DNA of 64,000 nt from an uncultured Granulosicoccaceae bacterium (GCA_937927895.1 CALGKA010000064.1:1-64000); one strand, 5' to 3'; shown: positions 1-9,631, counted from the stretch's first letter. Made by a program: numbers and translations. Notes: a model not told the origin generated them from the letters alone.

Positions 1-3
1 GAA

Positions 4-711
4 TTGAGGGCATCTGCTGAAAAGCCTCATATTCTTGTGGTCGAAGATGATGAATCATTGGCAGACTGGATGGGCGACTATCTGCTTGATAACGGTTTTG
101 ATTTAAGTATTTCAAACCGTGGTGATGAGGCTATCAATTTAATAAAAATAGATCAGCCGGATATTGTTATTTTAGATATCAACCTGCCGGTAAAAAATGG
201 CTTTGAGGTGTGCAGGGCGGTCAGGGAGTTTTACAGTAAACCGATACTCATGCTTACCGCCCGCGGTGATGAATCAGATGAGGTAGTTGGCCTTGAGAGC
301 GGGGCCAATGATTACTTAATAAAACCAGTTCGTCCAAAAGCGCTGCTGGCACGCGTTAATGCGTTGTTAAATACAGGCAATGGAGCGGTAAATGTTAATG
401 CGCAGGTTCGTGAATTTGGTTGCTTTAAAATAGATGCCGAATCCAGAAGCGTGTATCTCGATGATAAACTGGTTGAACTATCGTCACATGAATTTAATCT
501 GTTGTGGCTACTTACAGAACAAGCAGGGACTGTTCGCTCCAGAGAAGAGATCGTAGGTCAGCTAAGGGGTATTGAATACGATGGCTTTAACCGATCAGTG
601 GATATACTAATTTCACGCCTTAGAAAAAAGTTAAATGACGATAGCAGCAAGCCCACAAAAATTAAAACGGTATGGGGTAAAGGCTATGTCTTTGCACCCG
701 ATGCCTGGTAG
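4..711 (+). CDS. OmpR/RstA-type response regulator (5' end uncertain)
   Basis: DNA-binding response regulator of the OmpR family. The receiver domain covers about residues 9-120, with the acidic pair D15/D16, phospho-acceptor D58, T85 and K107 all present. A winged-helix effector domain follows, ending in the usual SRLRKKL and KTVWGKGY segments. The frame is open to the window edge and the first start visible is TTG at position 4, so the true start may lie upstream. It is separated by 3 bases from the histidine kinase at 715, so the two form a cognate pair, most like RstA/RstB. The regulated genes cannot be told from the sequence. Confidence 0.9.
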   Translation: MRASAEKPHILVVEDDESLADWMGDYLLDNGFDLSISNRGDEAINLIKIDQPDIVILDINLPVKNGFEVCRAVREFYSKPILMLTARGDESDEVVGLESGANDYLIKPVRPKALLARVNALLNTGNGAVNVNAQVREFGCFKIDAESRSVYLDDKLVELSSHEFNLLWLLTEQAGTVRSREEIVGQLRGIEYDGFNRSVDILISRLRKKLNDDSSKPTKIKTVWGKGYVFAPDAW

Positions 712-714
712 TTC

Positions 715-1989
715 ATGCGCAGACTAACGCTTACGTTATTGCTGGTGGTATTGGTTGCAATATTCGGGCTCGGGTTTTTGCTTGATTCGCTGTTTGAGAA
801 ATACAACACCGGCAACGATGATGACCTCACCCAGATTCAATCTTTTGCTACTGGTGTGGCTATAACCCTTAATCAGTCTGACTCTCCATTGCATGTTGTC
901 GAGCGTTGGCCGGCAGTAGAAGATTATTCGATTAGCTTAGAAAGTAAATCTGATCTACCTGTTCCTGCATCTCTTTTGGCAGACTTCGAATCTGGCGAGC
1001 CTTTGCTTCTAGAAACTGAAGCGGGTATCGCATTGTATTTTTATTTAGACAAACATCAAAGTGTTCTGGCAGTGCAGACCTCAATAGCGGCGGCACGCAA
1101 GCATAGAAATATGGCTTTGCTTTTTACCGGCTTGTTTTATTTAGGTACTTTGCTGCTTGTATTGCTATGGCTAAAACCATTGATTTCCCGTTTGAATTTA
1201 TTACGCTCCACTGCAAAAAAATTTGGTGCGGGTGAACTAAGCAGCAGAGTGATTCCGGTGGGTTTGTCTTATATTCGTGATATTGAAAATGATTTCAATG
1301 GCATGGCAGATAAAATACAACACCTTATCGATGATAATAAGCTACTGAGCTCTGCTGTCAGTCATGATCTGCGCACACCTTTGGCGCGCCTTCGGTTTGG
1401 CATTGATACTTTGGCAGAAGCAGAAACGGCTGATGCAAGAGCTCAATACCTTGGGCGAATCAACAACGATCTGGACGAGATGGAGTTGTTGGTGAATTCA
1501 TTGCTGCGTTATGCAAGGCTCGATAACGTACTTGAAGGGGCTGATAAACAATCGGTCTCGTTGCGTAAATTATTACACGAGTGTATTGCTCAATATTATG
1601 ATGTAAGAATTATTATCCGTGTTAACGAATCGCTTCTTAATGAGGCAGACCAATTGATCATTATTGGCTGTATTGATCACTTAGCAATGCTTATTAATAA
1701 TTTAATTCAAAATGCAGTAGAGCATGCCAAAAATAAACTGGTGGTTGAACTGAGTCGTTCTGAGCGGGGGTTTGAAATGGCTTTTTGTGACGATGGATGC
1801 GGCATTCCAGAGGCACAACGCGCAACCATACTTAAACCATTTCAACGTGGCAACAGCGACGAAAAAAAGAGTTTTGGTTTAGGCTTGGCGGTGGTCTCGC
1901 GAATTGCACAGCATCATAATGCGCGCATAGATATCCGACAATGTGGCCGCTTGGGGGGAGCGCGTATTAGTGTTCGGTTTCCAAGCTAA
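715..1989 (+). CDS. RstB-type sensor histidine kinase
   Basis: Membrane sensor kinase partner of the preceding regulator. Transmembrane segments lie at about residues 5-22 and 133-153 and flank a short periplasmic region of roughly 110 residues. A HAMP-like linker follows (about 155-205). The dimerisation/phosphoacceptor helix has SHDLRTPLARLR with H217. The ATPase domain has an N box (N333, NLIQNAVEHA), a G1 box DDGCGIP (359-365) and a G2 box FGLGLAVV near 387. The length of 424 residues is normal for the RstB group. The short sensor region does not reveal the stimulus. All catalytic motifs look intact, so the kinase should be active. Confidence 0.93.
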   Translation: MRRLTLTLLLVVLVAIFGLGFLLDSLFEKYNTGNDDDLTQIQSFATGVAITLNQSDSPLHVVERWPAVEDYSISLESKSDLPVPASLLADFESGEPLLLETEAGIALYFYLDKHQSVLAVQTSIAAARKHRNMALLFTGLFYLGTLLLVLLWLKPLISRLNLLRSTAKKFGAGELSSRVIPVGLSYIRDIENDFNGMADKIQHLIDDNKLLSSAVSHDLRTPLARLRFGIDTLAEAETADARAQYLGRINNDLDEMELLVNSLLRYARLDNVLEGADKQSVSLRKLLHECIAQYYDVRIIIRVNESLLNEADQLIIIGCIDHLAMLINNLIQNAVEHAKNKLVVELSRSERGFEMAFCDDGCGIPEAQRATILKPFQRGNSDEKKSFGLGLAVVSRIAQHHNARIDIRQCGRLGGARISVRFPS

Positions 1990-2018
1990 TGGCTAAATGG
2001 CTAAATGGCTAAATGGCT
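1989..2018 (+). repeat. 8-bp tandem repeat after the kinase gene
   Basis: The unit atggctaa is repeated just under four times immediately downstream of, and overlapping the last base of, the kinase stop codon. It is a short microsatellite in the 3' region and does not change the coding sequence. Confidence 0.85.
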
Positions 2019-2056
2019 TTACTGTATGTTGTTTGAACAAAGGAAAATTAGCATTA

Positions 2057-2689
2057 CTATGTCTCTAATGTTTTTGCCACTTGTATCTGCAATTCACCAA
2101 TGGATCTGATCCACGGCTTAGCTTCACGAATGTTCTCAGGCAACTTGCTGATCGCTTCCCGGGCATTTTTCAGGTTGTCGTAGAGTCCGACAGAAAAGCC
2201 ATAAATAACCTTTTTGTTGCGGTTTTTCTTAAACGGATACACCATCATGTTGTCTGACTGAGGAAACGATCTAGCCTCTTCATACAATAGGTTTATGTCG
2301 GGCGAAGAGGCAAACTGTATGGTGTATTTTTCTTCTGACTGCCTGAATACCCATTTCGCTTCGTGAAGTTTGAGCGTGCTTTCTACTAAGCTATCTGATT
2401 GGGCGCTTTGTGATTGCACTAGTGAATTTACTGGCAATTGCTCTGAGCTGGCTTGTCTAGTGTTGGAAGCGTCTGTATTCAGCCAGTTGTTCCCGACAAA
2501 ATAGAGTAGCAAGCAAATAGCTGCAAATACACTCAGCTGGAAGATGTTCTTCAGTGCTCCGAGTGTAATAAATAAGAGTCTGTTGGAATACAGATTGTTC
2601 GCTTTGTATACTCTATATTTTCTGAGTACAGATAAATGGGTGCTCACCGAAATTACGCCTTGCTCAAACGCGGAGGCGACAGCGTGCAT
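2057..2689 (-). CDS. Single-pass membrane protein with C-terminal SPOR domain
   Basis: A 210-residue protein with a cytoplasmic N-terminus, one transmembrane helix at about residues 48-66, a Ser/Gln-rich linker (about 75-105) and a C-terminal domain from about 120 to 206. That domain starts KYTIQFASS and contains YGFSVGLYDNLKNAREAI, the beta-alpha-beta pattern of a SPOR domain as in DamX and FtsN. SPOR domains bind denuded septal peptidoglycan, so a role at the division site is inferred. It stands alone, convergent with the kinase gene. It lacks the AAA partner that sits near DamX in enterics. The SPOR call rests on pattern and length, not on a profile search. Confidence 0.7.
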   Translation of the reverse strand: MHAVASAFEQGVISVSTHLSVLRKYRVYKANNLYSNRLLFITLGALKNIFQLSVFAAICLLLYFVGNNWLNTDASNTRQASSEQLPVNSLVQSQSAQSDSLVESTLKLHEAKWVFRQSEEKYTIQFASSPDINLLYEEARSFPQSDNMMVYPFKKNRNKKVIYGFSVGLYDNLKNAREAISKLPENIREAKPWIRSIGELQIQVAKTLET

Positions 2690-2748
2690 ATTTTTGGGAT
2701 CTTAGTTGTGATCTGGCTCAAAATGGGAAAATGACTTTGCCACAGCAA

Positions 2749-3723
2749 CTAACTTACGCCGCCTTCCTGTAAATAAAGAAGCCACTGGTAGGCAACAAAT
2801 GCAGAAACAAAAGCGAGTCCTTCGAAGCGATTAATTCTGCCGTCTTTGCCGCGCAGGCCAATACAGAAAATAAGCAAGGCAATCGTCAGTGCAACTTGTA
2901 CGACAGCATCACGGTTTCGCACCATCGCATCGACATCGCCTGGCGCTAAAACGGCAACTAAGCCAAGTACTGCTAGTGCGTTGAACAGGTTGGAGCCGAC
3001 CACATTGCCAATCGCTAGATCGTATTCTTGGCGTTTTATACACGCGAGTGTGGCGGCGAGTTCTGGAAGGCTAGTGCCCACAGCAATGATAGACAGCCCG
3101 ATCATTAATTCACTTACGTTTGCTGCGCGTGCAATTTCTACCGCGCCCCACACCAGTGTTTTTGAGCTGATTAGCAGCACGACAAGGGCTGCGATTGTGA
3201 TAATCATTGCAGAGCGGGTGTTGGATTCGGAATCCAGGTGATCCTGATATTCGTCGGCAATAATATCGTTTGGTTGTGACTTGCTTTGATAAATCATCCA
3301 GACCAGGCACAGCATAAGCGTCACCAGCATGGCAATGCCGTCAGCCACCGACAAATGAAGATCTAGCAGCAAGGCGCAGGAAAAGAGCACGGCGGCCAGT
3401 AATAAAGGAAGCTCGCGACGCAGAACTGTTGAGGCCACGGGCAGCGGAATAATAATGCTGGCTATACCAAGTATCAGTGCGATATTGGCAATGTTAGATC
3501 CAAGCGCGTTACCAATAGCGATTCCGGGGTTGTCGCCGCTTGCAGACATTACCGCGATCATAATCTCAGGTGCAGAGGTGCCGAAGCTTACGATGGTCAA
3601 GCCGATCAGCAACGGGGAGATTCCAAAATTAGACGCAACGGCGCTAGCGCCATCTACGAATTTGTCTGCGCTGATGGCAAGCAATGCCAAGCTAATGACA
3701 ATGGCAAAAATCGGTAAAAGCAT
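2749..3723 (-). CDS. Ca2+/Na+ antiporter, YrbG-like
   Basis: Inner-membrane cation/Ca2+ exchanger (CaCA superfamily) of 324 residues with about ten hydrophobic helices and the family's inverted internal duplication. The two alpha-repeats are visible as GNALGSNIANIALILG at about 72-87 and GNVVGSNLFNALAVLG at about 239-254, each preceded by a conserved Glu-containing helix (SFGTSAPEIMIAV and AVGTSLPELAATL). The length matches E. coli YrbG. It would exchange Na+ for Ca2+ (or K+ with Na+) across the inner membrane. A response regulator lies 21 bases away on the same strand. Its promoter would lie upstream of that gene, so the two may be co-transcribed. Confidence 0.92.
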   Translation of the reverse strand: MLLPIFAIVISLALLAISADKFVDGASAVASNFGISPLLIGLTIVSFGTSAPEIMIAVMSASGDNPGIAIGNALGSNIANIALILGIASIIIPLPVASTVLRRELPLLLAAVLFSCALLLDLHLSVADGIAMLVTLMLCLVWMIYQSKSQPNDIIADEYQDHLDSESNTRSAMIITIAALVVLLISSKTLVWGAVEIARAANVSELMIGLSIIAVGTSLPELAATLACIKRQEYDLAIGNVVGSNLFNALAVLGLVAVLAPGDVDAMVRNRDAVVQVALTIALLIFCIGLRGKDGRINRFEGLAFVSAFVAYQWLLYLQEGGVS

Positions 3724-3744
3724 GGTGGGGTGGGGCCCGTGTAG

Positions 3745-4440
3745 TTAGCCCTCTAATAATAGACGATACCCGGAGCCTTGTGCAGTGTGTATCAGTGCCG
3801 TTTCAAATGGCTTGTCAACTTGTTTGCGCAATTTGTAAATCTGGCTGCGCAATGTATCGCTTGCTGGTGGTTCGTCGCCCCAGAGTGCGTTTTCCAGATC
3901 TTCTCTGGGCACCACGTTGGGGGCGTTTTTCATTAGCAGTGCAAGAATCTGGAAGCCCGCGGGTGTTAAAGTAAGCGTCGTGTCAGCGCGCGTGGCGACA
4001 AGGGTAGAGGGGTTGAGCTCGAGATCTCCTACTTTAAGAATCTCTGACGTTAGGTGCCCACGAGTGCGCCTTATAAGAGAATGAATGCGCGCGACGAGTT
4101 CGGGAAGATCAAATGGTTTTACCAGGTAGTCATCTGCCCCTGATTCAAAGCCTGCGAGTTTATCGTTGAGTTCGTCTCTGGCGGTGATCATTAAGATAGG
4201 CACACTCGAGGTATGTTGCTCGCGTAATTTGCGCGCTAGCTCTAAGCCATCAATGCCCGGCAGCATGACATCTAGCAGGATGACATCAAACTTTTGCGTG
4301 CGGGCAAGATGAAGCCCTGAGAATCCGTCAGCGGCGTAGTCAACAATACAGCCCATGGTCTCCAGGAAATCGACGATCGTTTCTGCCAGATCGCGATGAT
4401 CTTCAACCAAAAGAATTCTAGTTTTTTCTATCGATTGCAT
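3745..4440 (-). CDS. Orphan OmpR-family response regulator
   Basis: A receiver plus winged-helix regulator. With the start chosen here, the acidic pair is E13/D14, the phospho-acceptor D57, the switch Thr T86 and the conserved Lys K108 (ADDYLVKPF). The effector domain ends QIYKLRKQVDKPF and HTAQGSGYRL. An in-frame ATG 14 codons upstream (4482) gives a non-homologous N-terminal tail, so the ATG at 4440 is preferred because the receiver begins directly after it. No histidine kinase lies beside it. The next gene on this strand downstream is the antiporter, which may belong to the same transcript. Confidence 0.88.
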   Translation of the reverse strand: MQSIEKTRILLVEDHRDLAETIVDFLETMGCIVDYAADGFSGLHLARTQKFDVILLDVMLPGIDGLELARKLREQHTSSVPILMITARDELNDKLAGFESGADDYLVKPFDLPELVARIHSLIRRTRGHLTSEILKVGDLELNPSTLVATRADTTLTLTPAGFQILALLMKNAPNVVPREDLENALWGDEPPASDTLRSQIYKLRKQVDKPFETALIHTAQGSGYRLLLEG

Positions 4441-4641
4441 GGCGTCACTTTGTAGAGAGCGGGTACAGGTAACAGTCTGCATTAAGAAAACACAGGGTGC
4501 AATTGCTGCGGTAACATTGTGAAGCCTAGGCTAGCAATTGCAGTGTGGCTGCGCCGTGAAGTACTGGCTGCCAGAATTCACACTATGGTCACCCGTGCTG
4601 TCGTTCCATTGCCAGCATTCATTAATACTAAGAGAACAATT

Positions 4642-5157
4642 ATGCGTCTGTTTACTATAGCTCTAGCAATATTGCTTACCGGTTGTACGGGTTTGCCGAA
4701 AGGAATTGAGCCTGTGCAGTCGTTTGAGTTAGAGCCGTATTTGGGCAAGTGGTACGAAATTGCCCGCCTTGATCACCGCTTTGAGCGGGGCTTGAGTAAC
4801 GTAACGGCTGAGTATACACCAAAAGAATCAGGCGGCGTGGTGGTGAAAAACCGCGGTTACCTGGCATCAAAAGAAAAGTGGAAAGAGGCGACAGGCAAAG
4901 CTAAATTCAAATCAGATGAAAGTGTAGGGCACTTGTTGGTATCTTTTTTTGGTCCGATCTACGGCTCTTATGTGATCTTTGAGTTAGATAATTACCAACA
5001 TGCATTTATTTCTGGCAGTAATACAAAATCACTTTGGTTTTTATCACGCACACCGACGGTCACTGATGCTAAGAAAGAAGAATTTCTAAGCCGGGCAGAA
5101 GAGTTGGGCTTTAAAGTGGAAGAACTCATCTGGGTTGATCAAAGCAGCCCGGAGTAA
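4642..5157 (+). CDS. blc: Bacterial lipocalin (Blc-like lipoprotein)
   Basis: Outer-membrane lipocalin of 171 residues. The signal peptide ends in lipobox LLTGC with Cys15 as the lipidated residue. The mature protein carries the lipocalin signature YLGKWYEIARLDHRFERG and the later segments KAKFKS, GSYVIFELD and LWFLSRTPTV typical of Blc. The open frame extends upstream to 4519, but the added 41 residues are not family-like and would bury the signal peptide. The ATG at 4642 follows a purine-rich AAGAGAAC. Bacterial lipocalins bind fatty acids or lysophospholipids and are often envelope-stress induced. It has no operon partner. Confidence 0.92.
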   Translation: MRLFTIALAILLTGCTGLPKGIEPVQSFELEPYLGKWYEIARLDHRFERGLSNVTAEYTPKESGGVVVKNRGYLASKEKWKEATGKAKFKSDESVGHLLVSFFGPIYGSYVIFELDNYQHAFISGSNTKSLWFLSRTPTVTDAKKEEFLSRAEELGFKVEELIWVDQSSPE

Positions 5158-5185
5158 CAAGTTTTTATTGGCCAATTTAAAAACC

Positions 5186-5211
5186 AAAAAAAGGGTGCGC
5201 AAAGCGCACCC
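5186..5211 (-). terminator. Rho-independent terminator for the TSP3 protein gene
   Basis: Read on the minus strand, an 8-bp perfect stem (gggtgcgc/gcgcaccc, 5193-5211) with a 3-nt loop is followed by seven T. It lies just past the stop of the gene at 5237. On the plus strand there is no T-run, so it serves the minus strand mainly. Confidence 0.8.
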
Positions 5212-5236
5212 GATGGGTAAGCGAAAATACTGGCTT

Positions 5237-8197
5237 TTATTTTTTAGTAGTAGCCATGTGCTTTTTACGTCTAATTAATCCAAAGCTTGCAACTGCCATC
5301 AGTGCAAACAATGGGTCAAACCGAGAGGTCGTGTTGCTTGCAATAGAGCAGCCCGGCCCACCGCTAACACCCGTCACTAAGCCGCCTTCTGGTTGCTCAA
5401 AATCCAGCACGTCAATTATTCCATCAGCGTCTGTGTCGGGAAGTACAGTATTGCTAAGTACGGCTGTTGCCCAGCCGTCGCCATCTGCATCTGCTTCATC
5501 GGCGTCATCAATACCGTTGTTGTTGATATCATCGCCGGCGGTAATAGAGGCGTCTACGCTATCATCGATGCCATCGCCGTCTGAATCTTCGCCGCTAATA
5601 CTGTCGAAGTCTGCGGTATCAGGAATGCCGTCGTTATCACTGTCGAGGAAGGCATCTACGACACCATTGTTATCGGCGTCTGTGCCACCGGCTTCATAAA
5701 GATCAAAGCGTCCATCTGCATCGCTGTCTAGCTCCAGGTAGTTAGGAATGCTATCCATGTCTGTATCGGTAAGCGGCAATGGCGCGGCGGCAACTGCATC
5801 AGACCAACCATCAGAGTTTGCGTCTGTGTTGTCATCTGTTAGACCGTTATTGTCGGCATCAATCCCACCGGCTTCTGCAATATCTGCAAGGCCATCCTGG
5901 TCTGAATCAAGGTCCAGGTAATCGGCAAGGCCATCTAGGTCTGTGTCTGTTACAGCTAAGGGCAGGGCGGCTATGGCATCATCAAGTCCATCGTCGTTGG
6001 CATCTACAAAGTTATCGACCATGCCATCGTTGTCTGCATCCAGCCCGCCTGCTTCAACAAGATCAGGGATGCCGTCATTGTCGCTATCAAGATCTAAGTA
6101 GTTAACAATGCCATCAGCGTCGTTGTCACCGTCGCCTTCCACCAGGTTAGGAATGCCATCGTTATCTACGTCCAGATTGAGCACGTCGTCACCGACAGCT
6201 TCTGGATCAGTGCCAACAAGCACTTCTTCACCGTCTGATACACCGCTACCATCGGTATCTGTATTCAGTGGATTGGTGCCGTAAGTGTTGATCTCGTCAC
6301 CATCAGAGAGTCCGTCATCGTCGCTATCAATATTCAAAGGATCAGTTTCTGATGCTTCGACTTCAAAGCCATCACTTAGACCATCGCCATCTGTGTCTTC
6401 AATGGCCGGGTCAGTTTCGTGTGTATTCACTTCTGCACCGTCTTGAAGGCCGTCATTGTCGGTATCAGGTAGGTTAGGGTTTGTGTTGTGAAGGTTTATT
6501 TCGTCCGCGTCACTGAGCCCGTCTGCATCTGTATCGGCGAGCATAGGGTCTGTGCTGTGTGTGTTGACTTCATCACCATCACTTAGGCCGTCACCATCGC
6601 TATCAACAACATTCGGGTCTGTGCCGAGCGTTGCTTCAACGTTGTCATTGATGCCATCGCCGTCGGTGTCTACCGGTGGAAGATCATCAGTAGTGGTCTC
6701 AACCGGGTCAGTGCCGTTGGCGACTTCTTCGCCGTCGTTCATACCACCACCATCAGTGTCGGCAAGGTTAGGGTTTGTGAAGTAAGTGTTTATCTCATCA
6801 CTATCTGATAAACCGTCGTTATCAGTATCTGCCTCTAACGGGTTAGTAAAGTAGGTTGTCAGTTCAGCGCCATCAGGCAGGGTGTCGCCGTCGCTGTCGG
6901 CGTTTGTGGGTAGTGTATTATGGGTTGCGACTTCAGCACCGTCAGTTAGCGTATCTGAGTCTGTATCACCAAGTGTTGGATCGGTACCATAAGTAGCCAC
7001 TTCTGAACCGTCGTGCAATCCGTCGCCATCGGTATCAACGTTTGTTGGATCAGTTAAATGAGTATTTATCTCATCGCCATCAAACAGACCGTCGTTGTCT
7101 GTATCGGATTCAGTCGCAAGGGTGTTATAGGTATTCACTTCTTCACCATCAGTTAGACCATCAGCATCGCTGTCTGCGTTGCCAGGGTCTGAACCAAGTG
7201 TTGCTTCCTGATCGTCTGTGAGTCCGTCGCCATCTAAGTCTAGTACCGGGATATCATCGGTGTTGTTGCTCAGCGGGTCTGTGCCGTTAGCGATTTCAGC
7301 ACCATCGGTAACACCGCCACCGTCGGTATCTGGATCGTTTGGATCTGTGAAGTGAATGCTGATCTCAGCGCCGTCTGGCAAACCATCAAGGTCAGAATCG
7401 GCTTCTAATGGGTTAGTGAAATGCGTATCGACTTCTTCACCATCTAGTAAACCGTCGCCATCAGTGTCGGCAATTGCCGGGTCGGTTCCCAACGCTACTT
7501 CTTGTGTATCGGTTAAGCCATCAAGGTCTGTGTCTATTGCCGTGATGCTGTTCGCTGCAATCGCAAAGTGGGTAACGCTTCGGCGGGCGGCATTATATTC
7601 AACCGAAAACTCTAATGTTTCGCTTGCACTATCAGCGGTAAAAACAAATGATCTCTCGATCCAGGCTGCAGAGTTGAATGTAACATTGTCGCTTGATTCA
7701 TCCCCCACTTGTATTTTATAGCTGTTGCCTTGCTGATAATCTCGTGAAGCAGCGGCTGCAAGGGGGCGAAAACCCGCGACATAAAATGTGACCGAATATT
7801 TCTCTCCAGCGGTCAAGCCAGTAATAGTCGCTTCAGCACCCTCGGCATCAATGCTGGTAGGATCACTCGGAGTCCTCCAGGTGCCACAAGAAGCGAAGTG
7901 TGAGTGTCCAGCAATAGGGATTGGGCCGGCCGGGTCGAGGTAGCCTGCTAACGTCGGATCACCGAACGCGTCGGCTGATGCTTCAAGCCCGTAAGTGCTG
8001 GTGGAGCTGGTGTCGCATGAGCCGCTGGTGGTTGTCCAGCCCGGCTGTGGAGGGGATTGATAGCGCCAAGTAGTGTCATCAGTACTGGGTACAATGGGGT
8101 TAGCGGCGGCTGAGCCAGGCGCAAAAGTAACCACATAAGCGAAGCCCACCAATGTGGTGTGAAACCAGTTGAGTGATGTATTATTGTTATTTTTCAT
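5237..8197 (-). CDS. Exported thrombospondin type-3 repeat protein with C-terminal sorting-like tail
   Basis: A 986-residue secreted protein. The N-terminal signal peptide ends near the GSAAANP segment and is followed by a beta-rich domain of about 200 residues with several Cys. Next come more than twenty TSP3-type repeats of the form DTDGDGLSDGEEVNT..TDP, whose Asp residues bind Ca2+. The repeats change towards the C-terminus to a DLDSDNDGIPDLVEAGG form. The last 30 residues carry a GC pair, an FDP segment, a hydrophobic helix and RRKK, the layout of a Cys-containing CTERM sorting signal (JDVT/MYXO-CTERM-like, by resemblance only). ATG 8197 is chosen because GAGG lies 8 bases upstream; an ATG 10 codons earlier has none. 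Likely cell-surface and Ca2+-dependent. Confidence 0.85.
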   Translation of the reverse strand: MKNNNNTSLNWFHTTLVGFAYVVTFAPGSAAANPIVPSTDDTTWRYQSPPQPGWTTTSGSCDTSSTSTYGLEASADAFGDPTLAGYLDPAGPIPIAGHSHFASCGTWRTPSDPTSIDAEGAEATITGLTAGEKYSVTFYVAGFRPLAAAASRDYQQGNSYKIQVGDESSDNVTFNSAAWIERSFVFTADSASETLEFSVEYNAARRSVTHFAIAANSITAIDTDLDGLTDTQEVALGTDPAIADTDGDGLLDGEEVDTHFTNPLEADSDLDGLPDGAEISIHFTDPNDPDTDGGGVTDGAEIANGTDPLSNNTDDIPVLDLDGDGLTDDQEATLGSDPGNADSDADGLTDGEEVNTYNTLATESDTDNDGLFDGDEINTHLTDPTNVDTDGDGLHDGSEVATYGTDPTLGDTDSDTLTDGAEVATHNTLPTNADSDGDTLPDGAELTTYFTNPLEADTDNDGLSDSDEINTYFTNPNLADTDGGGMNDGEEVANGTDPVETTTDDLPPVDTDGDGINDNVEATLGTDPNVVDSDGDGLSDGDEVNTHSTDPMLADTDADGLSDADEINLHNTNPNLPDTDNDGLQDGAEVNTHETDPAIEDTDGDGLSDGFEVEASETDPLNIDSDDDGLSDGDEINTYGTNPLNTDTDGSGVSDGEEVLVGTDPEAVGDDVLNLDVDNDGIPNLVEGDGDNDADGIVNYLDLDSDNDGIPDLVEAGGLDADNDGMVDNFVDANDDGLDDAIAALPLAVTDTDLDGLADYLDLDSDQDGLADIAEAGGIDADNNGLTDDNTDANSDGWSDAVAAAPLPLTDTDMDSIPNYLELDSDADGRFDLYEAGGTDADNNGVVDAFLDSDNDGIPDTADFDSISGEDSDGDGIDDSVDASITAGDDINNNGIDDADEADADGDGWATAVLSNTVLPDTDADGIIDVLDFEQPEGGLVTGVSGGPGCSIASNTTSRFDPLFALMAVASFGLIRRKKHMATTKK

Positions 8198-8479
8198 CGA
8201 GTTATCCTCGGTTTTGTTCTGATACAAAAAACAATACTTAGGCTAAAGCAGTGTTGTTTTATTTCTGGAGTCGATGGCTACGGGGGTCCGCTGGCCAGTC
8301 TGAGCAATACAAACTTCTATATGTATATAGCAGAGCTTGTGCGGAATGCATTAAATGCTGAGCATAGCCAACAGTAGGGGGTAGGAATTTGCGATAATGG
8401 CGGTACTTAACGCCGCTATGGCCAAAATGCTTTTCAAATCAGTGGTATTTAACAACAATGGATAAAAACTATTAAGGCC

Positions 8480-9631
8480 ATGTCACCCAAAGATGGTATT
8501 CGACCAACCGCATCTGCTTTATGTAAAAGTGCCCTAGATGCCGATGGTGTTGTGCTGCTAGTGCCTGGTTTGCTAGAGGGGCCTGGGCTACATTTAGTCG
8601 CTGTACATCGCTTGCGGCAATTGCTGAGCCTTGCCAGTAGGCCTGAAATTAGTGCCCGGGAAAATAGCGATGCGACAGATTTTAATTCGCAAATGATTGG
8701 CTTAGAGAATCTTGCAATGGCAAGCTTGCAGCCAACGGCCGCCAATAACTGTGCTGCTTATCTAACGTATCAAGCTGAATTTCCGTTGCAGCTAAACACC
8801 AACGTATTGCGAGCAGATCCTGCGTATCAACAGATAGATATGAATAACGCCACGCTCGCTGACCCATCACTGGTTCAATTAAGTGCTGAGGAATCTAACG
8901 GCTTTATTGAAACGTTGAACGAGCACTTTGCACAAGACGGCATAAGCTTTGAGTTTGCTCAACCGAATCGTTGGTATTGTCACTTTAAGGAACTGCCAAT
9001 GGTCAATACCGTATCGTTCACTGCGGCTGTTGGTCATGATGTCACAGCCTGTAGACCGGTGGGTGTCGACACAAGGCGCTGGCGTAGCAAACTTGCAGAA
9101 ATTGAAATGCTGCTGTTTGAACATCCGGTTAATGAAGCCAGACAAGCGCGTGGTGAGTTACCCGTTAACACCTTATGGTTGTGGGGTGAGGGCGACTGTG
9201 AAAATTCTCTCACCGTACCTGAATTGAACATAGTATCAGATGACTTTTACACCCAAAGCCTGGCAAGCCACTGCAAACTTGCACATCAATCTCTAACCGA
9301 TCTTGAAAACACCAAGGGTAACAGCGCACTTGCGAATAAAGCGTTATTATTAGTAGTCAATAAGTTTGCTGCCAATGCCGCTACCGGTGATACGCAGGCG
9401 TTTGAAAAAGAATTACTTTGGGTTGAAGAATTTATAGCAAAAATGCTTTGGAGTAACCTTAAGAAAACGTCTGGCTGGCCTGTGATTGTTATCTGGTGTG
9501 GTGGCACGCAGTTTTTTAAAGTTGATGCCTCGGTTAAAAATAAGTTCTGGCGCAAAGCATGGCGTAAACCTTCGCCACTGTCGGCTTTTTCAGTTGCTAG
9601 TGAGCACTTACCAGAAATGCCAGAGGCGTAA
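8480..9631 (+). CDS. RpfE-type protein (upstream of recJ)
   Basis: A 383-residue soluble protein related to the RpfE/'phosphoglycerate mutase-like' family (COG4255) that precedes recJ in Xanthomonas and many other beta/gammaproteobacteria. Family features visible are an N-terminal LLVPGLLEGPG, a central LRADPAY segment, FIETLNEHF, PNRWYCHF, the stretch EIEMLLFEHPVNEARQARGE, and NTLWLWGEGD. The biochemical role is not established; in Xanthomonas, rpfE mutations change extracellular enzyme levels. It lies 45 bases before recJ on the same strand and may be co-transcribed. The ATG at 8480 has a weak AAGG upstream. The assignment relies on both motif memory and synteny. Confidence 0.78.
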   Translation: MSPKDGIRPTASALCKSALDADGVVLLVPGLLEGPGLHLVAVHRLRQLLSLASRPEISARENSDATDFNSQMIGLENLAMASLQPTAANNCAAYLTYQAEFPLQLNTNVLRADPAYQQIDMNNATLADPSLVQLSAEESNGFIETLNEHFAQDGISFEFAQPNRWYCHFKELPMVNTVSFTAAVGHDVTACRPVGVDTRRWRSKLAEIEMLLFEHPVNEARQARGELPVNTLWLWGEGDCENSLTVPELNIVSDDFYTQSLASHCKLAHQSLTDLENTKGNSALANKALLLVVNKFAANAATGDTQAFEKELLWVEEFIAKMLWSNLKKTSGWPVIVIWCGGTQFFKVDASVKNKFWRKAWRKPSPLSAFSVASEHLPEMPEA

